A stretch of 47,461 nucleotides of DNA, taken from positions 1 to 47,461 of the forward strand of contig NZ_VRZA01000012.1 in assembly GCF_008064665.1 (NCBI RefSeq), given 5' to 3'. This DNA comes from Parahaliea maris (lineage in GTDB: Bacteria; Pseudomonadota; Gammaproteobacteria; Pseudomonadales; Halieaceae). Positions 40,475 through 47,430 of this stretch are shown piece by piece; positions within the stretch are counted from its first letter, which is position 1; every line of letters starts with the position of its first letter. The translations under genes and the position numbers were made by a program. The notes under the pieces are model-generated. The model saw only the letters and a program-made list of their open reading frames with translations. It was not told where the DNA came from and searched no databases.

Positions 40475-41524
40475 ATGCAAAAAACACCTGAAGAGAATTC
40501 AATCCTCTTTAAGTTCAGGAATAGCCAAGAGCTTTACCTCCCGGACATCTGGGACAAAGTTTTCGCGCATAATTCCATCATTCACGACGTCGAAATTATT
40601 GTTGAGGAGAAAATCAAGAAGGGAGAGCATATCGTATTGAAGTACGTTGTACAGTTGTTAAGTCATACTCAATCTCCGTCACTGTACGAACTCAAAAGAG
40701 ACGAGATTCTATCTAGTATGTGGGAATTAGTTGACCTCTATAGATCGCGATATCCTGATCCAGAAATAGAGGTTAGGTTACTTGAGGACTTGTATAAATA
40801 CTCTAATACGGACGGAGAACCCAGAAGAGTCCACATAGCAGAAGCCGTACGTGATGTCGGGTCACTCGAAGCACTTCCGACCTTGGAAGCGATCCTTTTT
40901 GACAACGCCACTACAGTACAGACAAAGAAAGCGATTTCTGACGCTGTGGACGCAGCTACACCAGGATCCATCGAGGCTTTCCTTGCAACAGCGGAATTTG
41001 GAGCCAGAAAGGAATTTGTACAACTTATCGCCGATGCAATAGTTGAGGTTAAAAATCGCGGAGAAAGCCCACCTAAAAACCCTGTTTCTGGAAACAAATC
41101 TCAAGATCAAAGCATCGAGCATTTGCCGGAAATTCGAAACGCCGCTATGGAGCTGGATAGAGCACGGAATTACCTCGCTCAGAGTGATAATGTTACCGCC
41201 ATAGCAAGTATGCGCAGGGGTGCGGAGGCATTAGGAAAGCACCTCTATCGAACTGTCGGCTTGGAAGAACGAGGCAAGCCCGCAAACAAAATGCTCCTGA
41301 ACGACCTAATGAAACCAGTCAAAGATAGTAATGTCCCAGATGTGTTTAAACTTTGCCTCGAATCTCTACAGCTCTTCGGAAATTTTTCAAGCCACGATCA
41401 AGATGGCGGCCACGACCATCTCAATGCGCGAATTACCGAGGCCATAATTATCCTCTACGAAGAGTCACTGGGCATGTATCAAAATTGGATTCGAACGGGC
41501 AACCCTTCCGCGAAATCGCGATGA
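40475..41524 (+). CDS. Unrecognised protein, helical repeats plus DUF4145-like C-terminus
   Basis: This 349-aa protein has no family I can name firmly. Residues about 110-205 look like HEAT-type helical pairs (GSLEALPTLEAILFDN, KKAISDAVDAATPGSIEAFLATAEFG). The C-terminal part (about 225-340) has MASMRRGAEALGKHL-like and LQLFGNFSSHDQ segments. The latter resembles the GN-x-x-H signature of DUF4145/HEPN-like domains found in defence proteins. It has an ideal AGGAGG site eight bases from the ATG and its own promoter, divergent from hsdM. AT-rich composition and position beside the restriction genes suggest an accessory defence gene. Confidence 0.7.
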   Translation: MQKTPEENSILFKFRNSQELYLPDIWDKVFAHNSIIHDVEIIVEEKIKKGEHIVLKYVVQLLSHTQSPSLYELKRDEILSSMWELVDLYRSRYPDPEIEVRLLEDLYKYSNTDGEPRRVHIAEAVRDVGSLEALPTLEAILFDNATTVQTKKAISDAVDAATPGSIEAFLATAEFGARKEFVQLIADAIVEVKNRGESPPKNPVSGNKSQDQSIEHLPEIRNAAMELDRARNYLAQSDNVTAIASMRRGAEALGKHLYRTVGLEERGKPANKMLLNDLMKPVKDSNVPDVFKLCLESLQLFGNFSSHDQDGGHDHLNARITEAIIILYEESLGMYQNWIRTGNPSAKSR

Positions 41525-41590
41525 ACAGCACTGCTCGGCTTACATCAGGTCGATCTGTGTGAACATGAGGTTCAGTTTGGGGGAAATTCC

Positions 41591-41776
41591 GTGAACATTT
41601 TCGAGGCGAAACAGGTCGAGTTCGATTGCCAGGAGTGCCCAGGTAAGATGAAGGCCAAGGTGGCTCCGAATAAGGATTCGGACATTGGTTTCGACATCAT
41701 CGAGATCCGGTGCCAGCAGTGTGGCGCCGAGGTCGACGTCAGTGAGTTTTCCGCCGCCGAGCTGCTGGGCCTGTGA
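41591..41776 (+). CDS. Small zinc-ribbon-type protein
   Basis: This 61-aa protein has two cysteine pairs (DCQEC near residue 13 and CQQC near 41), the spacing of a small zinc ribbon common in phages. Its GTG start has GGGGGA seven bases upstream. It lies 66 bases after the 349-aa gene on the same strand and 16 bases before the next small gene. Function is unknown. Confidence 0.6.
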   Translation: MNIFEAKQVEFDCQECPGKMKAKVAPNKDSDIGFDIIEIRCQQCGAEVDVSEFSAAELLGL

Positions 41777-41792
41777 CGCAATAGTGGAGAAA

Positions 41793-41996
41793 ATGACCGA
41801 GTACATACTGGCTTCCACACCGCCTTCCAACCACCCCGGTTGGGACTTGTTCCAGTCGCTGGCATCAATGGATGTTGACTCGTTCCCCGAGGACGAGCTG
41901 CGGGAATTTACCGAAAACGCGGGGTTGCCGGTTTCGCTGGTCGATGACCTGATCAGCTTGGGCAGTCTGGAGCCTACGGAATCTCCCGGGGCCTGA
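41793..41996 (+). CDS. Small hypothetical acidic protein
   Basis: This 67-aa acidic protein starts MTEYILASTPPSNHPGW and contains a helical DSFPEDELREFTENAGLP segment. The ATG at 41793 has GGAG close upstream; the longer frame upstream overlaps the preceding gene and is a poor choice. It forms a likely run with the genes at 41591 and 42139. No family recognised. Confidence 0.55.
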   Translation: MTEYILASTPPSNHPGWDLFQSLASMDVDSFPEDELREFTENAGLPVSLVDDLISLGSLEPTESPGA

Positions 41997-42138
41997 ACGC
42001 CTTCGCGGCGTCACCCTCTTTGAGCTCGAGTTTAACCATACTGAGGGGCACATGAATCGGGGTAATTTTCACTGACAATTAGAAACGTCTGAACTTAAAC
42101 AAGTTTATTACCGCTCGATCTGAATTGGGGAAAAAATC

Positions 42139-42324
42139 ATGTCGAAAACAAAGGAGTCTGAACCGGAAGTGCTGACCCTGTACAACCCCTGCCTCGGGGA
42201 GGAGATCGAGGTGGTGGGCGCCCGAGTGCAGCGGGGCGTTCTCCTGGACATGGAGGCCACATACCGGTGTGAGGCATGCGGGCAGGACCACACCGTTGTG
42301 GTTAAGGGCCCTGACGAAACTTGA
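42139..42324 (+). CDS. Small CxxC protein
   Basis: This 61-aa protein has a single clear CEAC pair in YRCEACGQDHTVVV and an upstream Cys in YNPCLGEE, so it may bind one zinc ion. A GGGG stretch lies about ten bases before the ATG. It ends the plus-strand run of small genes; the following 120 bases hold nothing I can identify. Function unknown. Confidence 0.55.
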   Translation: MSKTKESEPEVLTLYNPCLGEEIEVVGARVQRGVLLDMEATYRCEACGQDHTVVVKGPDET

Positions 42325-42443
42325 AATTTTTCGATAGGCCAGACCACTTCAACTTCACTACAAGTGAGCGAAAGAAAATTAGGTACGAGACCTCGAGAGG
42401 CGTGTTTACTGGGCTAATTCATGGAACACCTATGGTAAGTCTA

Positions 42444-42788
42444 TCACCGCGGCCCCCAACTCCGCCGTCCGCTCCATCGGCCACAGCCTAAGTACGCAAC
42501 TCCCGATATGTCTTCCAATCGAAATAGTCCATTGGCTGACCAGATAACCCAACGTCCCGTTCCAGAGGTGTACCAGATGAGATTTTGTATGTTGCCGGTG
42601 TGCCTGCTCGTCATAGCTTCAATTTGCTCTATTAAGACGCGCGTCAAGCTCATTAGAAATTGAACGTAAGGAACCACCAGGACAGCCTGGTGGGGATCAC
42701 CACCAGGCGCCCCGCCGGCGCGTGAGGACCTGGCGCAATAGGGGCAGCCTGTGTTGGCCTTGAAGTGTAGGTCGTTGTGGTGGGTCAT
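42444..42788 (-). CDS. Hypothetical protein coupled to upstream phage genes
   Basis: This 114-aa frame starts with an ATG that overlaps the preceding stop as ATGA, arguing for translational coupling. The beginning (MTHHNDLHFKANTGCPYCAR) has a CPYC pair. The later part ends GRWSGRRSWGPR and looks less protein-like, so the true gene may be shorter or truncated by the cargo insertion. No family recognised. Confidence 0.4.
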   Translation of the reverse strand: MTHHNDLHFKANTGCPYCARSSRAGGAPGGDPHQAVLVVPYVQFLMSLTRVLIEQIEAMTSRHTGNIQNLIWYTSGTGRWVIWSANGLFRLEDISGVAYLGCGRWSGRRSWGPR

Positions 42789-43093
42789 AGGTATAGCTCC
42801 TCCGCCGCGTCCACAGACGCGTCCGGTCGTGTCCGTGGCTTGCGGATACGTTTGGGCCTACGGGGCCGAGGGTCGGGTTTGTAGTCGGGGCCCACGGGGG
42901 CGTCGGGGTCGGCGAGTAGCCGCTTGCCCAACTGGGCGAGAATGGCGGCGTGGTCACGCTGCAGCCTGCGCAAGTCGTGGTTCACCGCGAACCGGCGCCC
43001 GGCTCGGCTCCAGGCCAAGAAGTAGTTGGTGCCATCCACGCAGATCTTGAAGTTGCGCCAGAAGCCGAGATCCGTTTTCACGGTCCAGGTCAT
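42785..43093 (-). CDS. Hypothetical phage-type protein
   Basis: This 102-aa protein has a structured N-terminal half (TDLGFWRNFKICVDGTNYFLAW) and a basic, Pro/Arg-rich middle (PDPRPRRPKRIRKPRTRP). It overlaps the small terminase-like gene upstream and the next gene downstream by ATGA, so the three form a tight operon. The basic tail suggests nucleic-acid contact. No family recognised. Confidence 0.6.
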   Translation of the reverse strand: MTWTVKTDLGFWRNFKICVDGTNYFLAWSRAGRRFAVNHDLRRLQRDHAAILAQLGKRLLADPDAPVGPDYKPDPRPRRPKRIRKPRTRPDASVDAAEELYL

Positions 43094-43605
43094 TGCGGTT
43101 TCCTCGCCCGGGCGCGGGGTTTAGTGGGCTTCGGCGGGGTGTCCGCCTGGACGTGTCCGGACGTGTCCGCCGACACCTTTTCAGGGCTGTTTGTGCCCGG
43201 AATGTGCCAATACAGGGCCTCAGACTCATGTTTTTCCAGTGCTGACGGGTCGGTCTCAACGGTTTGATCAACCGTTACCTCTGAATATTCACCCTCCAGC
43301 GGGGTCTGGAGCGGGTGGCGCATGCCCATCAGGTTGATCACCAGGCCGCCCTCGGACGGGCTGACCTCGAGGTCGATATTCTTGGGTTGGAGGGCCACGG
43401 CGGCCTTGATCAGCTGCAGGGGCTGCTTCTTCGCCACCTTCTTGAGGGCGTCCAGGCCATGCTGCTGCCAGACGTCACGGAAGTCGGCGATGAACTGCTC
43501 GGTGAACTGGGCGCGGGCACCTTTGGGCCGACCACCACCGAGCTTGCTGCCGGGTAGCAGCTTGCCATCAGGTGCGCGTTGTACAGTTGCGGGATCGCCA
43601 GGCAT
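43090..43605 (-). CDS. Small terminase-like protein (DUF5681-type)
   Basis: This 171-aa protein carries the motif GGRPKGARAQFTEQFIADF followed by WQQHGLDALKKVAKKQPLQL and a LQPKNIDLEV segment. Proteins of this GRPKG type (DUF5681-like) often precede the large terminase in prophages and are treated as small-terminase candidates. A disordered, Lys/Arg/Pro-rich tail follows. A strong AGGAGG lies upstream of the ATG. It sits next to the iteron cluster. The packaging role is inferred from motif and context. Confidence 0.6.
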   Translation of the reverse strand: MPGDPATVQRAPDGKLLPGSKLGGGRPKGARAQFTEQFIADFRDVWQQHGLDALKKVAKKQPLQLIKAAVALQPKNIDLEVSPSEGGLVINLMGMRHPLQTPLEGEYSEVTVDQTVETDPSALEKHESEALYWHIPGTNSPEKVSADTSGHVQADTPPKPTKPRARARKPQ

Positions 43606-43717
43606 GGGTCAACTCCTCCTGGCTCCCCGTATGTAAACCCACCGCAGCTAGTTGTCTAGTAGAAACTGGCGGCCGCAGCCAGCGCCCACGGGGCGGAATC
43701 CACGGCCCAGCCGCGCC

Positions 43718-43870
43718 GACCTGTTCCGAAAAACTGTTCCCAATTTGGAGAGGGACCGACCTGTTCCCCCTTAGTCAGACGCTAAGGGGAACAGGTCAGG
43801 TCTCGGGGTACTCTGGATCATGGGCGGAACAGGTCACCTGTTCCCCGGAACAGGTCTACCGGAACAGGTC
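43718..43870. repeat. Iteron cluster, probable replication origin
   Basis: About eight copies of the 10-bp unit GGAACAGGTC or its complement occur in 153 bases. They are at 43718-43727, 43734-43740 (7-bp partial), 43758-43767, 43788-43797, 43826-43835, 43836-43844 (9 bp), 43847-43856 and 43861-43870, in both orientations. The pair 43758-43797 forms a hairpin with arms of about 16 bp and one bulge; the pair 43826-43844 forms a 9+1+9 palindrome. The last copy enters the end of the primase-helicase gene. P4-type satellites place their origin iterons close to the primase-helicase gene in the same way. Confidence 0.8.
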
Positions 43871-45922
43871 GAACTCGAGTCTGTCGCGGTTTTTCCCCAA
43901 CCACTGGGTGCCCATCTCCGTGATCTGGAATTGACCGGGTTTCCCTTCCAGCCAGCCCTCGGCTGCATAGGCTTCCAGGCGCGGCGAGTAATCCTCTGCG
44001 CGGAATGTCGGGAGCCCGTCACGCTTCAACCGCTTCATGGCCTTGTCACGGCCGATGTGCCGGCCCGCCTTTTCGAATTCGTCGAGTATTGCGAAGCGTG
44101 TCTGCTCGGCCTCTTCGACCGGGTCGGGCCCACCCGGTGCCAGGTCCATCTCGTTGTAGTGGATCCTCGGAACAGTGACCGGGTGGCCCAGGTTATCGAG
44201 CTGGCCTGTATCGACTGAATCAAACCCGAATTTGAATGTGAGCCCCCGGCTCGGCAGGTCGCGCTGCTTGGTGTAGGTCGCGGTAGCAACGCCGCTGTTG
44301 TCCATGTACAGCTCGATAATAGTGTCAGCCTTGGCAGGTACTGAGGTGTGACCACGACTCCCCTGGGAGTGTTTGGCCTTGTGGTGTGCGAACATCACAT
44401 GGCAGTCGAGCTGCTCCGCCAGTCGACGCCCCCACTGCACCACCGCGCCGAATTCCGGGGCGTTCTCGTCGACCGCAGGAGCCGCATCTGACAACGTATC
44501 GATCACGATAAACCGGACAGGGTCGGGCAAGGGCTCGACCGCGGCCAGAACCAGCCCCAGAACCTGCTCCCGCCCCGCAGCCGTGGAGAGGTCGAAACTC
44601 TGGGCCCCCACTACATGGAACGGCAGGCCCTTGAGCTCGGCCTGGTATGGCCGTATACGCTGCACAATCGACGCCTCGGCCTCCACCGCGACGTACAGCA
44701 CCCCAGCCTGCATAACCCGCTTTCGGTTCCAGTCGGCCCCGGACGCAATCGCTACGGCCATGTCCAGCGCCATAGCTGACTTACCGGTGTTCGGCTCGGC
44801 TATCAACAGGGAGGTGGCGGGCACCGTCAGGGTGGACTCAACCAGCACGAGGGGCGGCTCGATGTCGGGGACACTGTCCCAAGCGGTGACCTTGAGCCCA
44901 GGCTGGTCCGAAGGCTCCATCGTTTCGTCGACATCGCGATAGTACGCTCGATGGAAATACCGCCAGTCACCGTCTGCAGCCTTGTCCGGGAATGCTGAAA
45001 CCTCTGGCGGTTGCTCCTGCACCAGAAAACAGAACTCGTTGTAGGTAAAGCCCTCCGCCTTCAACATCAGGGCGATAGACCGGTCGAACCCCGAGCGACT
45101 GGTGTCCGCCAGGCCATCTTCGGCGGCGTACTCATACCGGTCCCGCAGCTGGGCGTTTCCTACCAGGGCGTAGTCGTTGAACCGCTCCAGCAGCTTGGCC
45201 TGTTTCGCCTCGGGAATCTCCTTTGGTGCCTTGACCGTGTCGTGCTGTTTATCCGGCTTCTGCGCTTTAGGTGGGGGCAGCCCAGTAGCATCGGCCCGCC
45301 TGGCGCCCACATGCACTACTGTGGCCTGAGTCTGCTCTGGATAGCCTTTCTGGACCTTCTTGGGGCTGCTGTAGTTGACAGTGAAGGGGACACGGAGCAA
45401 CCGATCTGCAGCCCAGGTGCCGACATCACCCTCGAACCGATCCAACAAACCGCGGTTCTGTGACTCGACCTCGTCGAGGCGATCTATCGGCCATGGTTTG
45501 TCCAATAGATAAACTGGTTGGAGCCCGTTCCCCGAGTCCACCACCAGGGTGGGCTCGGTCGCAAGCACCCTGTCCCGAGTGCCGTTCAGCAGACGCGCCC
45601 TGCGGGCGTTATAGTCCCCCTCCCCGACCGGGTCCACATCTGTATGGAAACCAGCTAGGGCAACAATGTCGCCCTTGTCTGGCTTAGCGAGGTCATAGGG
45701 TGCGTTGTTCGCCTTCACTTCGTTCAGGGTGTAGTAACAATTCCGCCCCCGGTTATTCTCCTTCTCTACCCACCTGGCTGCGTTAGCGGCATGCCGGGGC
45801 ATATCGAACACCCTCCCGCGAGGTGAGCCCCCAGCGGGATCGATACTGCAGACATGGATACCTCCGACTGGTCTGATATACCCCAGGAAGTCGCCGACTG
45901 TCTCAATTTGCCGGTCAGTCAT
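43856..45922 (-). CDS. Primase-helicase fusion replication protein
   Basis: This 688-aa protein joins an archaeo-eukaryotic-type primase domain to a RecA-like (RepA/AAA_25) helicase. Primase signatures are GFHTDVDPVG with D95 and D97, and DSGNGLQPVYLL (about 129-140). Here Gln stands where many relatives have His. The helicase has a Walker A of form AEPNTGKS (375-382, Ala in place of the first Gly) and Walker B FIVIDTLSD with D475. A C-terminal winged-helix-like part (about 615-680) may bind the adjacent iterons. Its ATG overlaps the preceding stop as ATGA. It is the likely replication initiator of the element. Confidence 0.85.
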   Translation of the reverse strand: MTDRQIETVGDFLGYIRPVGGIHVCSIDPAGGSPRGRVFDMPRHAANAARWVEKENNRGRNCYYTLNEVKANNAPYDLAKPDKGDIVALAGFHTDVDPVGEGDYNARRARLLNGTRDRVLATEPTLVVDSGNGLQPVYLLDKPWPIDRLDEVESQNRGLLDRFEGDVGTWAADRLLRVPFTVNYSSPKKVQKGYPEQTQATVVHVGARRADATGLPPPKAQKPDKQHDTVKAPKEIPEAKQAKLLERFNDYALVGNAQLRDRYEYAAEDGLADTSRSGFDRSIALMLKAEGFTYNEFCFLVQEQPPEVSAFPDKAADGDWRYFHRAYYRDVDETMEPSDQPGLKVTAWDSVPDIEPPLVLVESTLTVPATSLLIAEPNTGKSAMALDMAVAIASGADWNRKRVMQAGVLYVAVEAEASIVQRIRPYQAELKGLPFHVVGAQSFDLSTAAGREQVLGLVLAAVEPLPDPVRFIVIDTLSDAAPAVDENAPEFGAVVQWGRRLAEQLDCHVMFAHHKAKHSQGSRGHTSVPAKADTIIELYMDNSGVATATYTKQRDLPSRGLTFKFGFDSVDTGQLDNLGHPVTVPRIHYNEMDLAPGGPDPVEEAEQTRFAILDEFEKAGRHIGRDKAMKRLKRDGLPTFRAEDYSPRLEAYAAEGWLEGKPGQFQITEMGTQWLGKNRDRLEFDLFR

Positions 45923-46116
45923 TTGCCGGCCCTCCGTGACTCCATGGTCGCGGTAGTGCGCCGCTTCTGCTTCTGCCGGCGCTCGGCCTGGGTCAGGTGC
46001 CGGGAGAAGTCCTCGCCAGTGACGCCAGGGGCGACAGGGGTGACCCGCCCTCCTCCAGCTAGGTACTCGGCAACGTCGCGCTCGATGTCGGCGCGGGTCT
46101 TTTCTGGTTGATTCAT
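45919..46116 (-). CDS. Small hypothetical protein before primase-helicase
   Basis: This 65-aa protein (MNQPEKTRADIERDVAEYL, then GGGRVTPVAPGVTGEDF) has a very basic tail (RRQKQKRRTT). Its ATG at 46116 overlaps the preceding TAA by one base, and its stop overlaps the primase-helicase start. The longer upstream frame lies inside the previous gene. Similar short proteins accompany replication genes in phages, but I cannot assign a function. Confidence 0.65.
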   Translation of the reverse strand: MNQPEKTRADIERDVAEYLAGGGRVTPVAPGVTGEDFSRHLTQAERRQKQKRRTTATMESRRAGK

Positions 46117-46424
46117 TACGCAGCCCCCCGATCTGACTCGAGCCGGTCTGCCTCTACCCGGCGGTAGAATTCCAGCATCGTGCGGTACAGTTCTCCGTCT
46201 GGTCCGTTCAGCAGGGCGATAACAGGAACTGGGGTAACGGAAGTCCCGCCCTCTGGGCCACCCGTTTCGTGGTAGACGTAGGCTAGGCCCTCTTGCTCGT
46301 GTATAGCGCACCAGCGGACCTCCCCGCTACCGCTAAACGTGATTTCCACCCAGAGGGCGCAGGGGTTGTACCAAATGACGTCAATCAGGTGGTCGCCGAC
46401 TTCGTCGGTAGTTTTGTATTGCAT
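46116..46424 (-). CDS. Hypothetical phage-type protein
   Basis: This 102-aa protein starts MQYKTTDEVGDHLIDVIWYN and contains an ITFSGSGEVRWCAIHE segment and a helical end (LYRTMLEFYRRVEADRLES). The ATG at 46424 has GGAGG eight bases upstream, better than the longer frame. It is the first gene of the minus-strand run leading into the primase-helicase. No family recognised. Confidence 0.6.
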   Translation of the reverse strand: MQYKTTDEVGDHLIDVIWYNPCALWVEITFSGSGEVRWCAIHEQEGLAYVYHETGGPEGGTSVTPVPVIALLNGPDGELYRTMLEFYRRVEADRLESDRGAA

Positions 46425-46524
46425 GGTGTTGCCTCCAAATTCCTCTCTGGAGGCGACTGGCGCGACACGCACAGGTCGTTTACATTCCGGAGAAATCCAG
46501 CTTCCTCAACTGGTGTCCTCCTAT

Positions 46525-46561
46525 AAGGCGACTTCGTGCGTAATCACGAGTCGCCTTTTTT
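46525..46561 (+). terminator. Terminator-like hairpin after the HTH gene
   Basis: Arms AAGGCGACTTCGTG and CACGAGTCGCCTT pair with one bulged T around a 6-base loop and are followed by six T on the plus strand. It directly follows the stop of the minus-strand gene at 46560. In that direction only two T follow, so it is a better plus-strand terminator. Confidence 0.6.
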
Positions 46562-46925
46562 ATTTGCCGGTCAGTCCGCGCTGGTGGGCTACCCACTGGC
46601 GGTGATGAATGTGCAGCGTAGGCCGGCGGTCGCCTTTCACTTTTCGACGGGGAGCCCGGTTGTAGTGTTCCGTGACCGCCCCGCAAGCCAGCAAGCCATT
46701 GTGCTCACGGTTTCGTAGCTGCCACCGTAGGGAATTCATGTTCTTATAAACATCCGGGTGCACCGCCAGGGCTTCAGAAACTGAAACGAATGTGACGTCT
46801 GGAACGTTGGCCAGCGGATCATTGGCCGCTTCAGCCAGTTCGGAGGGGTTCAGGCCCAGGGCCCGGACGAGTTGCAGCACAACGCCGGCCAGAGCCTGGT
46901 TGTCTGCATGAGGTGCTGATTCCAT
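46560..46925 (-). CDS. Putative DNA-binding regulator or excisionase
   Basis: This 121-aa protein has a helical N-terminal third and a C-terminal segment of the type LRWQLRNREHNGL...CGAV...HHRQWVAHQRG. That pattern recurs in small winged-helix/AlpA-like proteins of integrated elements. Such proteins act as excisionases or transcription activators in P4-like elements, but this is analogy. The ATG follows a GAGGACC ribosome site that is one arm of an inverted repeat (46931-46954). It is the gene nearest attR. Confidence 0.55.
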   Translation of the reverse strand: MESAPHADNQALAGVVLQLVRALGLNPSELAEAANDPLANVPDVTFVSVSEALAVHPDVYKNMNSLRWQLRNREHNGLLACGAVTEHYNRAPRRKVKGDRRPTLHIHHRQWVAHQRGLTGK

Positions 46926-46930
46926 TTTTC

Positions 46931-46954
46931 GGTCCTCAATGACTTCAGAGGACC
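46931..46954. promoter_or_regulatory. Inverted repeat overlapping the ribosome-binding site
   Basis: GGTCCTC (46931-46937) and GAGGACC (46948-46954) form a perfect 7-bp inverted repeat with a 10-base centre. The arm next to the ATG at 46925 is itself the Shine-Dalgarno sequence. It could be an operator for autoregulation or an mRNA hairpin hiding the start. Confidence 0.6.
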
Positions 46955-47129
46955 TCAGTGCTATCTGCCGATGCCGAGGCCGCCTGAAGCAAGTTCAGTT
47001 GGCTTGTATGGCATACGGCCTGGCTGTTTTGAAGGTTTGACGATGGGGCTGTCTGACGCACCATGAACGGCGCGTGAGAATTACAATAACCCCGTCTTAC
47101 ACTTTATGCAACAGACGCACAAGGTACGT

Positions 47130-47178
47130 CGACGGTATTTAGCACCGTCGGCATGGCATGGCATGGCATGGCATGGCA
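47130..47178. repeat. Hairpin plus (GCATG)5 tandem repeat near attR
   Basis: A 7-bp hairpin CGACGGT/ACCGTCG (47130-47136 with 47144-47150) is followed directly by five perfect GCATG units and GCA (47151-47178). No gene covers it. The rest of 46955-47298 holds nothing else I can name. Confidence 0.75.
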
Positions 47179-47298
47179 CAGTCTGGGCACACAACACCCC
47201 TCACCAATGCACAAAATGGGCAAAACTGACACGGACCGCATCGACGAAAAACCCTGTATTTATAGTGCATAGTGTCATATAGTGGTGTCTGCCGTTGT

Positions 47299-47357
47299 TC
47301 TTGAAAACCGTTGAGGAGAGATCCTCCCGGGGTTCGAATCCCTGGCCCACCGCCATA
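47299..47357 (+). repeat. attR, 59-bp tRNA-Ser fragment
   Basis: This is the displaced 3' part of tRNA-Ser, from the anticodon loop to two bases past CCA, identical to 29502-29560. The 5' half of the tRNA is absent, so it is not functional. Confidence 0.93.
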
Positions 47358-47365
47358 CAAAAAAG

Positions 47366-47430
47366 GGGCTCCCACCAGGGAGCCCAGACTGCTGACAAAC
47401 CCCGGTTATTTAGCCGGGGTTTGTTGTTTT
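47366..47430 (+). terminator. Tandem terminators originally downstream of tRNA-Ser
   Basis: Hairpin 1 is GGGCTCCC/GGGAGCCC (47366-47385). Hairpin 2 is AAACCCCGG/CCGGGGTTT (47397-47422) followed by GTTGTTTT. They lie just outside attR, so before integration they ended the tRNA-Ser transcript. Confidence 0.8.

Larger units (their letters stand above)
29502..47357. mobile_element. Integrated satellite-like element in tRNA-Ser, about 17.8 kb
   Basis: The element is bounded by perfect 59-bp direct repeats (29502-29560 and 47299-47357) and has a tyrosine integrase 356 bases inside the tRNA end. It encodes a primase-helicase, iterons, small terminase-like and large terminase subunits, a type I restriction-modification operon, an ImmA/DUF4411 pair and small unknown genes. 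It has no portal, capsid, tail or lysis genes. Gene content suggests a phage satellite or a strongly reduced prophage. Several cargo genes (hsdS, the 40475 gene, the ImmA/DUF4411 pair) are visibly more AT-rich than the core genes. Confidence 0.85.

Noticed and set aside
47151-47178. CRISPR-like array suggested by short tandem repeats
   Set aside because: The units are 5 bp with no spacers. It is a simple tandem repeat.
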